DNA from: Leuctra nigra
Lineage: Eukaryota > Arthropoda > Insecta > Plecoptera > Leuctridae
Reading direction: 5' to 3'
DNA length: 64,000 nucleotides
NCBI GenBank assembly: GCA_934045905.1
Contig: OW203770.1
Span: forward strand, 186,001-250,000
The notes beneath the pieces are model-generated. The model was given only the letters and a program-made list of their open reading frames with translations, did not search any database and was not told the DNA's origin. Both the position numbers and the translations under genes were made by a program. Shown here in pieces: positions 28,001 through 43,000 of the stretch (within the stretch, counting starts at the first letter, position 1; every line of letters begins with the position of its first letter).

Positions 28001-31000
28001 GCCATAACAAATAACTAAAGCAAATTTTATATCATTTTTTACATAAATAAACCCTTGATATCCTCCATTCTGGCTAGTATCAAAGAATCCACCAGAGGTC
28101 AGTCGTGTTCCTTATTTTCTCGAATAGGTATATTGCTATGGCAAACTAATGAATGACTTGATATTATGATTTAAGGTCCTCTTACAGTGAATTTTACAAA
28201 CAATTTGACATTTATTTCAGCTTGTTTAACGTCGTACAGTTCTGCAGCTAGGCTAATGGCGCTGTATGAATGGAGATTGGGTAGGAGGCGGTCTGTAGGG
28301 AACCTTCCCACCATTTGCCTCTACATAAATCTCAGTCCGGCATCTCGAGTAGAAATCAAGACTACCAACTGAAATAACTTAACTAATGTTTTGACATCAT
28401 AAAATACGTCAGGCATCGCCTTTGTAGACGCTTTTCTTCGTAGTCGTTCCTTTAAGCAAGATATTGATGTATTTGAGCAAGCAGTCCAACCACTTAGGTT
28501 TTAAAAAAAAACATCAAACAGATTATCTAGGCTATTGAGATACGAAAATATAATCTGTCATTTCTACAATGTCAAATGAAGTGTTCAGGGAAAGTCATAT
28601 TTTTTAAAAGTGAGTTTATAATGTGTAATCTTGCAGTGATTTTTATGGCCTTTCAGAATATACCCTCTGTTATAGATAATATTGCCACAAAGTCTTGAAA
28701 GAAGCAATTGAAATATCGATCTGTATGGAAGATAGATACAAGTTTCAACATAAAACCTCGTTTATCTCAGTTTCATCCCAATGTGACTTGGGTAGTGAGT
28801 TTGACCTTGAAGAGTTTTTTAATCGATTTTTATCAATATCTTTTACCAGTGTAATTGTTAACAAAATAGGGCTATGGACGTGAATTCAGAACAGTTCAAT
28901 GAAAATAATTTCATAGTTTGGAATAAGTTATTAGTTTTATTTTGTCCTACAGGTGTTTAGTCCATAATTTTACTAATTTTCGGGCACTAAACATCTGTTG
29001 GACAAAATAAAACTAATAACGTATTCCAAACTATGAAATTATTTTCATTGAACTGTTCTGAATACGCGTACTAAGCTCTATTTTGTTAACAATTACATTG
29101 GTAAAAGATATTGATAAAAATCGATTAAAAAACTGTTCAAGGCCACGCTCACTACTCAGCCCTCTTAAGTTTCCTGTCAGGTATCTATTTAGGTATGTTA
29201 TACCTATTGTTGAACAACCATAAATAGACATCAGGACCTAACTGATACGAAAGTATGTAAAAAGCTCAGCTAATGTTATCTATTACAGTGCGGTTTACTT
29301 TCTTTTTATATGTCATTCTCTTTCTATTTCTCCAGAATTGACAGAAGCGTCACTAAAGTTGACAAGTGCTTGAAGATGTTCACAATGTGACACAACCACA
29401 TGAACACAAAACTATCACAAAAGCACTTCACTGAAGATATTAAACGTTTGTCTTTTTTCTTGTCTCGCTATGAAATTTAATTTCAAAAATGTGCCAAGAG
29501 ATAACACTAAGTTTGTATTTTATCCAATCATTACTAAAATTTGAGATCAATTGGTTAACGGGTTTGGTCTCCAATCCCATCGGAAATATCATAGTTTTGA
29601 GCGGTTTTGTTGAATAACCGGCGCCTAATAACAAGGCACGAAGCAAAAATTAAAAAGAGCTACTAATATACAATCGGACTGATCATGTGAACATCCTCAA
29701 AGTTATGAAACAATCTCTTTCAATGTACTAAAACGGCCGAGCGCTTGTTTCACCTCAAATGCTTGCTTGACAGAAGGACTTACATTTGGTCAACATTATC
29801 GTATCCATGTCGACGTCATCACAACACAATCACAAACACTGCACTGGAGATAAACGTTTGAATGACAGTCAAAGGGAACACATTATGTTTTATGATTGGA
29901 ATGAAGTGGACTGTATGAGATGCTACGGGCTACTGCCACGCCACATTGCTGCTGCCACTCTATAGGGGGGAGTTGGCAGCGTTGCCAGATGTCTGTCTAG
30001 CCAGCAGGTGGAAGTAAACTCGCTCTCTCTCTCATTATACACTAGTTATAGCGCGGTCTCTCTTGCTCTTATTGCATTACATATAGGGCTCTCTCTCTCT
30101 CTCTCTCTCTCTCATTATTACACTAGTTATAGCGCGATCTCGCTTGCTCACATTGCATTATACATAGCGCGATCTCTCTTGCTCTTATTTGCATTACATA
30201 GCGCTGTCTCTCTTGCTCTTATTGCATTACATATAGGGCTCTCTCTCTCTCTCATTATACACTAGTTATAGAGCGGTCTCTCTTGCTCACATTGCATTAT
30301 ACATAGCGCGGTCTCTCTTGCTCTTATTGCATTACTCATATCGCTGTCTCTCTTGCTCTTATTTGCATTACATATAGGGCTCTCTCTCTCACTCATTATT
30401 ACACTAGTTATAGAGCGATCTCTCTTACTCACATTGCATTATACATAGCGCGATCTCTCTTGCTCTCATTACATTACAAATAGCACTGTCTCTCTCACTC
30501 CAATGCAATAATGCTCAGAGAAAACATTAATTTAGTTGTGGTGCCATTTTAAACAAAATATGTCCGCTAAATCGCGTAATTTTAAGCTAAATTCGCGTAA
30601 TTTTAAACAAATTATATATTTCTCCTAAATACCCGTAATTTAAACATGAATTCGCGTAATTTTATGCGTAATATTTCTGCTACATTCGCGTAATTTTCTT
30701 TGCTAGTATTTGTGCTTTTAACTTCAAATGGTAATGCGTCCATAAAAATAACATACCTACCTAAATGATGCAATTTTTTTACGTGTTTATTGTACGATAG
30801 ATGTACGATAAGAGAAAAATTAATTATATTTCGTGTAAAGGAAAAACAATAACACAAAATTATATTTGAAAACAATTTTCTTGAACATCAATGGCAAATC
30901 TCGCATTAAAATATGAACTATCAAGTACCTAACGCAGCTAAAACTAAAATCTAGACAAAAATCTGCATTTCGTGTGTACTTATATTCTACACAGTTCCAA

Positions 31001-34000
31001 ATAAGTCACAGAAATTCGTATGCAATTGAAATTCCAGTATAATAGGCGAAAATTAATCAAATTGAAAACACTGCAATCATTCCTGAAACTTTGTTATGGA
31101 ACTTATATTACTACGTTTGCAGTGAACTGCCTATGCAGTGCCTAGGTCAAGGTTATTGCCCCACTAGCCTGATTCCACTCAACAGGTTTCATTCATCCCG
31201 AACCACATTATAGTCCTAAGGCTCATTTTACAATCCCATAACATAGCAACTTCGCCCTTATAGATCGCATTTGAACCATAAGTCTTATTTTACAATTCCA
31301 TAACATAGCAACTCGCCCTTATAGATCGTATTTGAACCATAAGGCTCATTTTACAATCCCATAACAAAGCAACTTCGCCCTTATAGATCGCATTTGAACC
31401 ATAAGGCTCATTTTACAATCCCATAACATAGCAACTTCGCCCTTATAGATCGCATTTGAACCATAAGGCTCATTTTACAATCCCATAACATAGCAACTTC
31501 GCCCTTATAGATCGCATTCGAACCATAAGTCTCATTTTACCCTGTTATAGCATAGCAACTTCGCCCTTATAGATCGCATTTGAACCATAAGTCTCATTTT
31601 ACCCTGTTATAGCATAGCAATGTGACCCTTATAGACTCCTTATATCAACACGGCACTTCTTTTACGTTTTATAATTGATTATAATTTTGTCTGAAAAATC
31701 GGCTAGATTTAAACATGTTACAAAAAATAATAAAAACATACTTGTCTTGATATTTCAATATACGAAAATCAGGTGATGTTTTTAATGGATTCAAATAAAA
31801 AATTAACCACGTATCTTGATATTTTAATTAAATAAATAGCTGGGACCTTTTTTGTCGATATTTACTTATTTTTGAGATTTACAGAGATTTACAAAATTAT
31901 GGTGTACTAATGAGAGCAAAAGATTATAAAATATCAAAAATAACGCAGGAGAAAAAGAACTTATGTCTAATACAACTTAAATATAAAATCGTATTTAAAT
32001 CTCAGTTATCGGATTAATCAAGTTTCAATTAACAATTTCATTATGATTAAAATACAATGGAATGTTTTTTTTATCACGAACGTAAGTGCCATTCTCTAAT
32101 GAAGTAATATTTAATATTTTACTGCAAATGACAAAGGATTTGGTAAACTAATCAGTTTGGCGTTGAAAGTGCAGAAAGCAACAATGAAGTTTCTGTTGTT
32201 ACTCGTGTTTCTGGGTTTCATGTCAGAAATGTGTAAGTACAACAATACTCGTTTATAGCGTTACAAAGAATAACACATGACATAATATAATCGAATAATT
32301 AAAGAATAACTTCGCCAAAGTTACAAAGAATATTTAACATTTGTAAGTTGTTACCTAATCACATTTTCAAAATGTCTTTAAAAAATTACGAACAGTTTCA
32401 AAATTATTCAATTCCCCTCTTGATGATTTCCTCAATAGTGTTCAAATTGCGTCGAAACGCAACCAAATGCATTCCTGAAGTTCAACAACCCGCGTAGAAC
32501 TGGGTATTTTCCTTGATAATTCTAACTCCCATGAATCAAAAATTAAAAAATATTTCAAATTTGACCGGTCAATCGACCGTTTGACCGAGTTGATCCGTCA
32601 AACGGTTCTAGTTGAAATTGAAAAAATCACAGGAAAGATGGTTTTAAATTTTTACCAATGGGAGGAAGAAAACTGTGAACTGTATAGCCCCAGTAACAGA
32701 AAAAAAATTACAAAAAGTAAGAGGTCCGTGCCAAAACAGTTAAAAGGAGTCGCTCGCTCAATAATTATCTAGATAAGTCACAACACTGGAAATATGTCCA
32801 ACCATAAAAAAATACGTTTTCTATGTTTCAATTGATATTTTTTGTAGAGCATTGTGAACTAATGAATAAAAGAAACGCTTGTAAACTATGGATGATCTTT
32901 GATTTCAGTTGAGCAAGTGAGTGGAGATAATAAGAAATGTCCTGGAATAGATGTCTTGAAGGATTGTGACAACACTTTAAGGCGATATATACAAGCAGGT
33001 TTGTGATTACACTTATTACGTTACTTACAACTTTGTATTCACATGATCAGTCTGATTGCAAATTAGTAGCACTTTTCCACTTTTGCTTCGTGCCTTGTTA
33101 ATTAGGCGCCGGTTATTCAACAAAACCGCGCAAAACTATGAAATTTCCGATACGATTGGAGACCAAACCCGTGAACCAATTGATCTCAAATTTTTATCAT
33201 GATTAGATAAAAGACAAACTTAGGGTTATCGCTTGGCACATTTTTTAAATTAAATTTCATACGGCACCCAGCGAGACAAGAAAATAATTACAATTTTTCA
33301 CCAAAAATCAACTAAGGCCTGGTCTTTCAATACTCTGCTTAAGTCTCAATTAGCTCTTAACAGTTAGTTAGGGGTAATTCTAGGAATGCCATTGGTTGTT
33401 GCCATGACATTACAGTCCTAATTGACTGTTTAAATGCTAGCACAGTATTGAAAGACTGGCCCTAATTATTACTAATTAACGAAGACATTCAAGGACATTG
33501 AATACGAAGACATACGTATTCAATACGAATTCAATACGTATTCGTATACGTATTCAATACGTATTCGTATACGAAGACATTGTATACCTTTCAAGGTATA
33601 CCATTTATTATTTGTTCGAGTGTACCTACCAAGTGATAACCCTAAGTTTGTCTTCTATCTAATCATGGTTAAAATTTCAAATCATTTCGTCAACCCATTT
33701 TGTCATTAATCGTATCCAAAAGAGTGCCTTCAAAAAGCAGCAAATTCGCTCGTCTAAAGCAGTTTCATATTTCCTAAATGTTGTCATATCCTTGATAGTA
33801 AAATTGATATCGAATGTGAACCTCAACTTATGGTCCCCAAGTTAAGTAAATTACCAATATAACCAGAGAGACCGTTGCTAGAAATCAATAAGCAGACGAA
33901 CAGAATGAAAATTATGTGAAAATATTGGCCCAACCATTTATTGAAATTCACCGAGACCATAAATATTTTACAAAATTTGTTAATTGCCATTGCCTGTTTT

Positions 34001-37000
34001 ACATTGCCTGTTTTTGTTGATTTCAGTTGACAAATTATTGTCTGAAAAATTCTGCCCAGTGGTGCCATCGGATACAATGTGTAAGGGCAGGGGGAAAAAT
34101 ATGATTGCGATTGCGATTGGCATCTCAAAAGCAGCTGAGGCCATCGATGAAAAACCCAGAACAAAGAAGTCGGCCGCTTCAGCCAGTGCAGCAAATATTA
34201 CTAACGGGGCTACAAATGTTACTAATGGGGCTACAAATAATACTAAAGGGGCTACAAATGTTACTAATGGGGCTACAAATATTACTAAAGGGGCTACAAA
34301 TGTTACTCAAGGGGCTACAAATAATACTCAAGGGGCTACAAATGTTACTAATGGGGCTACAAATAATACTAAAGGGGCTACAAATGTTACTAAAGAAGCT
34401 ACAAATGTTACTAATGGGGCTACAAATAATACTAAAGGGGCTACAAATGTTACTCAAGGGGCTACAAATATTACTAAAGGGGCTACAAATATAACGGCGA
34501 AGGGGTGAAGTAAATATTAAATATACTATGTATTAATATTCAATAAATAAATACATTAAAAATAAATTGTGACATCAAAACCCACTGTTAAACTGGATTG
34601 TAAAAAGGAAAACAACATTCTTAGGGCGGGTTTTTCAATGCGCTGCTAAATTTTGACCGCAGCTGAACAACCTTTCTTAAACTTTTAAACGACAACTTAA
34701 ACTTAACTACTGGTTTTAACAGAGGATTGAAACAACGGCCGTAGGAAGTTTTCCACACTTCAAACAATGTGAAAATATTGTATTATTATTATTATTAAAT
34801 CTATATTCTCAACAGAGCCAGGCTCCACTAGTGAGAATGTAATATACAGAAGGGAGGAGAGGGGAGGAGAAGGGAGGAGAATGAAGTTTGAGAGAGGCAA
34901 TTCTATATTTTTCTTTCCAACAATGGCCTCAGACATCATCAAAGTTGTACAGAGTTTAAAGAATAAATGTTCTACTGGTGTGGATGATATTTCGGTTTCC
35001 TTGATTAAGAAATGTATTAAGCATGTGGCTGAAGTATTAAGCCACGTTTATAATGAGTTCATTACAGAAGGTGTGTTTCCGGATAGGCTCAAAATTGCTA
35101 AAATAATACCGTTATATAAGAAAGGTGATAAGCTTAAATTAGGTAATTATCGACCAATTTCTCTGCTACCAGCGTTTTCGAAAATTTTCGAAAAGATTAT
35201 GTGTCGAAACATAACTTCTTTCTTGGACAAGTTTAGTATTTTGTCTGATCGTCAAAATGGTTTTAGACAAAATAGATCTACTAGTTCCACAATTCACAAT
35301 TTTTTACAACTGATAACGGATGCGCTTGATAATCATGAGCACCAGTTAGGTGTTTTTTGCGACCTGACTAAAGCGTTCGATTGCGTTGACCATAAAATAT
35401 TAATTACTAAACTTAATCACTATGGTTTCAAGGGAAATGCACTGCACCTAATGGAATCATACCTAACTGATAGATCTCATATCACTGAAATAAAGTATTT
35501 TGATGATGAAAATATGGAAAGTATATATGCGTCTAAACCGGCTATTATCACTTGCGGGGTACCGCAGGGCTCGATTTTAGGTCCACTGTTGTTCATCTTA
35601 TTCATAAATGACCTTCCGTTTAGCATTGATAATTCAGAGCTTTTCGCAGATGACACCAGCATACTCATCAAAGAGTCTACTTTTGAAAAACTTATAGATA
35701 GCGCCGAACAAAGTATCAATGAAACAAGCATTTGGCTTAAAACGAACAAATTAATCTTGAACACCGATAAAACAAATTTCATACAATTTCATACAACGCA
35801 GAAAAGCAAAAGTCTTAAAAGGGTTACTTCAGTAAACAATACACTGGATATGACGAATATTTCATCAGTTTGTCATACAAAATTTTTAGGTTTGACCATT
35901 GATGAGAATTTAAGCTGGTCGCGACATTGCAGTACCATTGCTAGCAAATTAAATTCGGCGTGCTTTGCTATCAGAACTATCAAATCATTATCTGACACAA
36001 AAACTGCTAAATTAGTCTATCACTCAAACTTTGAAACACACCTCCGGTATGGCATTGAATTTTGGGGATTATCCCCACATGCTCACAAGCTATTTATCAT
36101 TCAAAAGAGAGCTCTCCGATCAATGTGTGGGGCTAGGACCAAGGACAATGTCATACCACATTGTAAGGAGCTCTTCCAAGTACATAATATTCTTACATTT
36201 TATAGCCTTTATTTACTAGAAGCAATTTCATTAATCAAACGTAATATCACCACACAGGTTTTTAATACTTCTGTTCACAATCATGATACTCGAGGTAAGG
36301 ATAATATTCACACAAAAGGATATAATCTGTCTATTTCTCAAAAAAACTCAACGTACATAAATGCTAAATTTTACAATAGACTACCAATTAGAATTAAATC
36401 AATTGAAAGATTTAAGCACTTTAAGCATGAGCTCAAAACTTTATTAACCCAGAAAGCGTATTACTCGATTAATGAATTTGTAGAGGACAATTCTTTGTAG
36501 TGTGTTTAGGGCATTTTTGTACATTGTTTATTGTTTTTTTTTTTTATTATTGTTGGACTATTGAAATAGATATTTCAAATAAAGCTTTAGTTATTAGTGT
36601 TTTAGAAATTGTTTTGTACTATTTGACTTTACTGATGTGTACTGCTTTGCTGTATACTGTGTGTATGTGTATCTTTCCAAATACCTTTGACTAAAGGTCA
36701 AATATGTATGATTGTATCTACATTGTTGGAAATAAATTGATTTGATTTGATTTGAATTGATTTGAAACCCGGTACCGGCATGTAGCCTACTCCTGACGAA
36801 AGATACCAAGGGGACCAACGGCTTAACGTCCCTTCCGAAGGACGGTGTGACATTTACAGCACGGGCCTCCACAACCCGCGCCGTCGAGAGACTGATAACA
36901 GGTGGAGGGAGGTCGTCACACTAACCCCCAAACACCCCAGTCTCTCTGACCCAACGGCAGCAACCTAGCAAGCCAGAGTTGAATGGTCACCCATCCAATT

Positions 37001-40000
37001 GCTGACCGCGCTCAATGTTGCTTAACCTCGGTGATCTAACGAGAACCGAGGTATCCAACACACCAGCCGTTGGGATAAAATGGGGTATGTTAAACTAACT
37101 AATTATCCAAAGGGTTGAGGACATTCTCCTAATTCTAGGAGTGACCACTATTTTTTTCTTGAAAATTAACTCTTTTTGGGGACACTTTTGGCACATGAAG
37201 AATGGAGAAACTTCGCCCTAATCTCAATACGTTCATCCACTTCGATTGTAAGCAGTTAATTTTACTATAATAATAAATCATACAATCTTTTTTTTAATGT
37301 CATGATTGAATTAAAATAATAGAATAAGCTCTTTATTACAGTAAATCTATACCTATTCTATTACGAATATCACTGCGAATTAGTTTCACTGTTCTGCTTA
37401 AAAGTATTAATTTCCCGGAATTTATTTCTGGTCCGTAAAATTTCATAATTCACTCCAACTACTTCTTATAGGAAGAAAAACATAATTTAATTATCATTCC
37501 AGTTATCTGGTCGAATCAAGTGTTAATGTTGATTAAAATATAATTTACAGCTTTTCTTGTAATCACTCCTGAACATTTTAAATGTTAATCTCTAATGAAG
37601 TAATGTTTTACTGCTAATAAGTTTGGTATAAATACTCAGTTTGGTTTATAACATGAAGAAAGCAAGAATGAAGTCGATACAAATCATGTTACTTGTTCTG
37701 GGTTTCATTTCAGAAGTTTGTAAGTATTAAAGTAGTACCCTCATTAGTCGGTGTTAAATAAAAATGCTTCAAATTTTCCTCAAATATGCCTCAAGCAATA
37801 CCATTTGCAAATACGAAAAGAAAAACATGTGTCATGGGATTAATTTAAGAGATATCTTAAAAGGAATTCTTGAAATTTCCCATAAGATGACATGGTGAAG
37901 CTTAAAAATTACACTTATATCTTCTGTAGAAATCGTAATATAAACTACAAAGTAAAATTATTGAGTTCATTTTAAAGACCGATTTTTTTTCAATATTTTA
38001 GACGCTTAAAAATGTGGGGTTACGGGATTAAATAAAGAGATAATCAAGAATAATACCCTAATTTAGCCAGTTTCTACTAGAAACTGCTTAAAATCAAATC
38101 AAGTACTTAATTCGTACTGCATGAAATTAATTAAAATAATTGTAAATTCTTTATAAAATATCGTATTTCTACAAAGTAATTTTATGATATTCATCAACAA
38201 TGCAAAATATAGTTGTAAAATATTTATTTCATTGATATGTAATTTAATTTGTGAGTCACTGACTTGAATTACGTGGACTAATGAGGGTACTACTTTAAGC
38301 GAACTTATATTTGTATCGGTTTGTTCCGAATTCTTGTGACTTTTTTCTACTGTTTGTGCGATCAAAACGTTTCTCAGATAAAAATGATATTTTGCATCAA
38401 GTAAGTTTTAGAACAATATTTTCAGAATGGTTGAAAATTAAATAATTGCCTTTTAATTAGCTGAAAATCAAAATAATGTTGACATTTTGCAAGATCATCA
38501 AAAAAGAGGATATCTCATATTTCAAAAACTGTCAGTTAAATTTGTCTTATTTGTAAATTTGTCTTATTTGTTTGTAAATAAACACATTATTTACTTGTTT
38601 TCAGTGAATAATGAAACTTCAACAAGTTCAGGTTTGTCTAATTCTTTGTATTTACATAAAATAACTTGTTATTTTTGGTTTGTGATGAATAGTTTTCAAG
38701 GGATTGTTTCACATAGTTTGACAGATTTCCTCCAATTTTAAAACAAATTGCGACATTCGTACCTAACAATTGTAATATTGCCAACGCAAAAGAATTCGTT
38801 GGAAATTAGGGATTCATAATCCAAACCAAATAATCGTTTCATCGATTCGATTAATGTTTTAGTGCTAAAATTCAGGCTCGAGTTAAATTAAAAACTTTGA
38901 AAGAAAACACACCGTTTTTTTGCGATAAATATGCCTTTATATTGGTAGCGTACAACATTATTCTCCTTGTATGCTATTTTCCTAAAATAAAATTGGATTC
39001 AATCGAATCACATCAAATAAAATAGGGCAATTGCAATGTCAGCTTGCAAAGAATCAAAAAGCGAATGATCGATTTCGACCAAATTCAAATTGAAAATCCA
39101 TTGATCCACACTTCATCATTTGTCTAACACTTGATTTGATTTCAGAGACAAATCTTGCCAAGGAAGGAAAAGTGGAAGAAAGAATCCTAATTGTAGGATC
39201 TACAGGTAAAGTGAAGCTGCTGCAAGCGCGAGCGATTTTGCAGGCACTTTTTTCAATACGATTGGAGACAAAATGAGTTGACGAAATCATTTGAAATTTC
39301 AATCATGATCAGATAAAAGACAAACTTAGGGTTATCCCTTGGTACATTTTTAATTTTTTGTTTCGTTAATTAGTAATAATAAGTGGATTTTTTTGTGTAA
39401 AATTAGCTTATTTCTTGTTTCGCTGAGTGCCGTATAACATTTCATTTCAAAAATGTGCCAAGTGATTACCCTATAAGTTTGTCTTTTATCTATTCATGAT
39501 TAAAATTTGAGATCAATTGGTTCACGGGTTGCCTAATTAACAAGGGACGAAGCAAAAATTAAAAACTGCTACTAATTTACAATCAGAATGATCATGTGAA
39601 CATCCTAGCAAAGTTACACCCACTTATGAAACAATTTGTCTCTCAATTTGCCTACGCTTGTATTACCTTAGAGACTGTCAGTAGAATGTCAGAAACACTT
39701 CAAGATCTTAAATTATAAGAAGAAATCATGCAATCAGTTTTGAAGCATTAATATCATTTAACTTACTGGTATTTTTAAATGTCCATGTTGCATTTATACT
39801 TTTGCTTATAAAAGAACATTGATTGCCAGTTTCGGTGTATTCTTTGTGGCAGGTCAAACCGTTCAACCAAACAATCTGATATTTTGCACACACAAATTTA
39901 TAACATGTGTAACATGTGAAATTTTCAACTTGATGTCTTTAGTAATTTTGAAGAAATAGTGTCCCGGCCAATGGCCGTTTTCTGAATGCGGCTCCGTATA

Positions 40001-43000
40001 ATCGATTTTTCGACAACGAAATTCTAGCAGCTATTACTTTTTTCCCTATAAAAGTAGAGTTTTTGAAACTTTCACACATCAAACCATAGTATTTTGTATA
40101 TATAATGTAAAATTTACCGCCTTAATTGTGGAGTAGTTTCGTCAGAGTGCGTTTTTATTGCGCCACCCGGTATATTACCTTGTCACTTTGTTACAGAGAA
40201 GCCCACAGTGGAACAAATGATATGTTCAATGTTTCCGTTTCTTGATATGTGTCCGAAGATTATACTATTGGCGGCTGAGAATGCAAAAGTCAGGCAAAAG
40301 TCAGGTGAGATTATCTACTTATTTGTGCCAAATACTTTGAATTAATTTCTCATGAACTTTAACATTATAAAAGTAAACGCAATAAATAAATTGAGTAACA
40401 GTAAAATTATTAATAACAGCTGTTAGCAGAGTATAGTAAAACAGAAGTAAAAGATAACTTTACTAGAACACTATACAAAAAAGATTACCAGAAAAGTCAG
40501 AGAACAACTAACACTTTTAAAATAGTCATCCGAGTATTGTAAGCTGTAGAAAGGGTTTTGTAGAAAGAGATAACTGTGAATCTTTGCTTAATTTCAAGCT
40601 ATGGTTTAACTTGAATTGTGAGATATTTACTATAATTATTTACTACAACATTACTTACTAAAATCACCTTGAAATGTGCATTGCAGTATGATTTTACTTA
40701 GAAAAATGCATATTCCGTAAAGTTTGTCTTTTAATTTGCATTCATGTGAGTCAAGCTAATGCAAAAGAAGCTAATTTTAAACCGAACGTAACTATATTGC
40801 AGGTAAAATGACGAACATGGAGTCTACAATCACAGCAAATGTTACATCTGCCAATAATACATCAGAAGTTACCAAGAAAGGGGCTACAACTGCCCCTGGG
40901 GCTTCAGAAGTAACTGAGGGGGCTTCAGAAGTTACTGAGGGGGCTACAGAAGTTACTGAGGGGGCTACAACTGCCCCTGGGGCATCAGAAGTAACTGAGG
41001 GGGCTACAGAAGTTACTGAGGGGGCTACAGAGGCCCCAAGGGGTGGAAATGTAACCCAGAAGGGGTGAAACATTGGGGGGGAATGTTGTAATAATAAAGA
41101 TGATTAAAATAATGTTTTCAAATAATTAGTTTATATCTTCCAATAGTCTAACTTTTAAGCTTTCGTAAACTATTTCAGTTTACTATTCAAGCTCAGTTAA
41201 CAATGGGAGAAATATTGCTTGATAAATACAATAAAATACTTGATGATGTCTAAAATGTATTAATATTCTTTAATCATGTTTTGAATTTATTCGATTTGAA
41301 CATAAATCGGTTTTCAGCTTTCTGTTTAAAATCACTGAATCCTTCATTAATTAAAGTTCCGTTTTAATTTCTGGAACTGAACAAAAACTAGTTTAATCTT
41401 GCTGATTCATTCACAATTTAATTATGATAACGATTTGATTTACTTTGTTATTTCTAACATAAAAGTGCTAATCTATTATGAAGAAAACCTCGCTGAATGA
41501 AATGCGTTCGTTATAACACTCAGCTGGGTTTGAAAGTGAAGAAAGAAGCAATGAAGTTAATCAAATCATATTGCTGATCCTTAGTTCCATGTCAGAAGTT
41601 TGTAAGTAAAACCTAAGATTGGTGAGTCTAAGGTACAACAAAACGTCGGATTGGTACTTATTTGTCCTATGTCCACTTTTTGAAAATTTTGAGTTAGGTA
41701 TTGGATATTACTTATTGATATTCCTTTAATACATATATAACATAAAAATACTAATTTTCCAGAAAACAAACATTTCTGAGCTATTTGCTTCTAGGTGGAA
41801 TTTTGAAATTTTTTTAAAAATGCCAAAATTTTTCTCAAATAAGGTACGAATTGATGTAGATTAAATTCCCCCTCAAAGTTAGTTAAAATATGATAGAAAT
41901 TAGACATAGACTTTTGCTTATTAACACGGCACTTTTTTTAATTTCAAATTTTAAGAAACAAAAAAATTTCAAAAATGTATTTTTTGAAATTAAAAATGTT
42001 ATATTTTTTTTCCTTAAAATATAATGAAAGGGTGTTACAATTATGAGAAAATGCGTAAATAGTTAATATGTACCTCCTTCTTCACAAAAACTACGTAAAA
42101 ATTGGATATAGGACAAAATGCGTAACAAATATTCCGTTCCCGTGACTTTCTTTGTCCTATATCCAAACGGGGGTGAACGTTATTGGGGTAATTAAGAGGA
42201 CAGGGTAGAAATATACTACTAGATATTATTCAAAAGATCCATAAGAATGAGCGATAATTTTTTCTGTTAAATAGATTAATTAGTTTTGCCGTGAGAATAA
42301 ATTCAACCTTTAAACCTCATTATCTCCGAATAGCAAAAAGCGGATATTGGACAAACAAGTACCAAGCTGACGAAAACTTTAAGAAATACCTAATTAATCA
42401 TTTCATTATCTAGGTCTTCTGAACCAATTGTTAAATAAAACAATCTGCACAAAACCCCAGGTCTTGTCTTGAAATAAAGTAAAAATAAGAAAACACCCAG
42501 TGTTGTGACTGGTCTAGACAATTTTATTATAATTCTCAATAAGCAATTGGTTTCCTTTATAAATGAAATAGGTACCTACCTATATATTTTCAGCTCTTCA
42601 CACCTTTTTATTTTTAATCTAAACAATTATACCTACCTAAAGATAATTTTTCGACTTATCTTTATCCCTATAGATAAAGAACCACTCAGCCAACCTCTAC
42701 GGAACAGGTTGGCTGAGTGGTTAACGCTCTGAACTTGTATTCCGGAGGCCCGGGTTCGATTCCCGCGGCCGTCCTTCCTGACTGGGGTTTTTTCGTGGTT
42801 TTCCCTCAGTCGACGGGCAAATGTTGGGAAGGTACCCTACTAATAGGCATCCTGCGTGAGAAAAGGTTGCCATAGTAACCTATACAAAAGTATAGGGAAA
42901 AACAAATCTGACAGCGGCAATCCAAATCTCATATTTTGAGTGATTACTTGTGAAAGAAAGATATTTAAGTAAGTACAAGCTAATAATAATAAGCAATATT

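Noticed and set aside
30008..30265. Ser/Leu-rich 85-codon frame
   Set aside because: Translation of the CT-rich minisatellite.
32581..32772. 63-codon frame between exons 1 and 2 of nested gene 1
   Set aside because: Part of a dispersed repeat (GAGGTCCGTGCCAAAA) also found at 58.2 kb; not in phase with the gene.
33823..34194. 123-codon minus-strand frame
   Set aside because: Antisense to exon 3 of nested gene 1, with no similarity seen.
34105..34494. Leu/Gln-rich and Cys/Ser-rich open frames over the gene 1 repeat
   Set aside because: Out-of-frame shadows of the 21-bp repeat; the spliced frame with the signal peptide is the one supported by exon phases.
36980..37078. Genuine 5S rRNA gene
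   Set aside because: Only the promoter-like head matches and it is diverged. It continues into an unrelated SINE body and has no T-run terminator at the expected place.
42706..42775. tRNA-Ser/Leu gene
   Set aside because: Boxes A and B are present, but the 5' and 3' ends cannot pair into an acceptor stem and the sequence continues into a repeated body found elsewhere; it is a SINE head.
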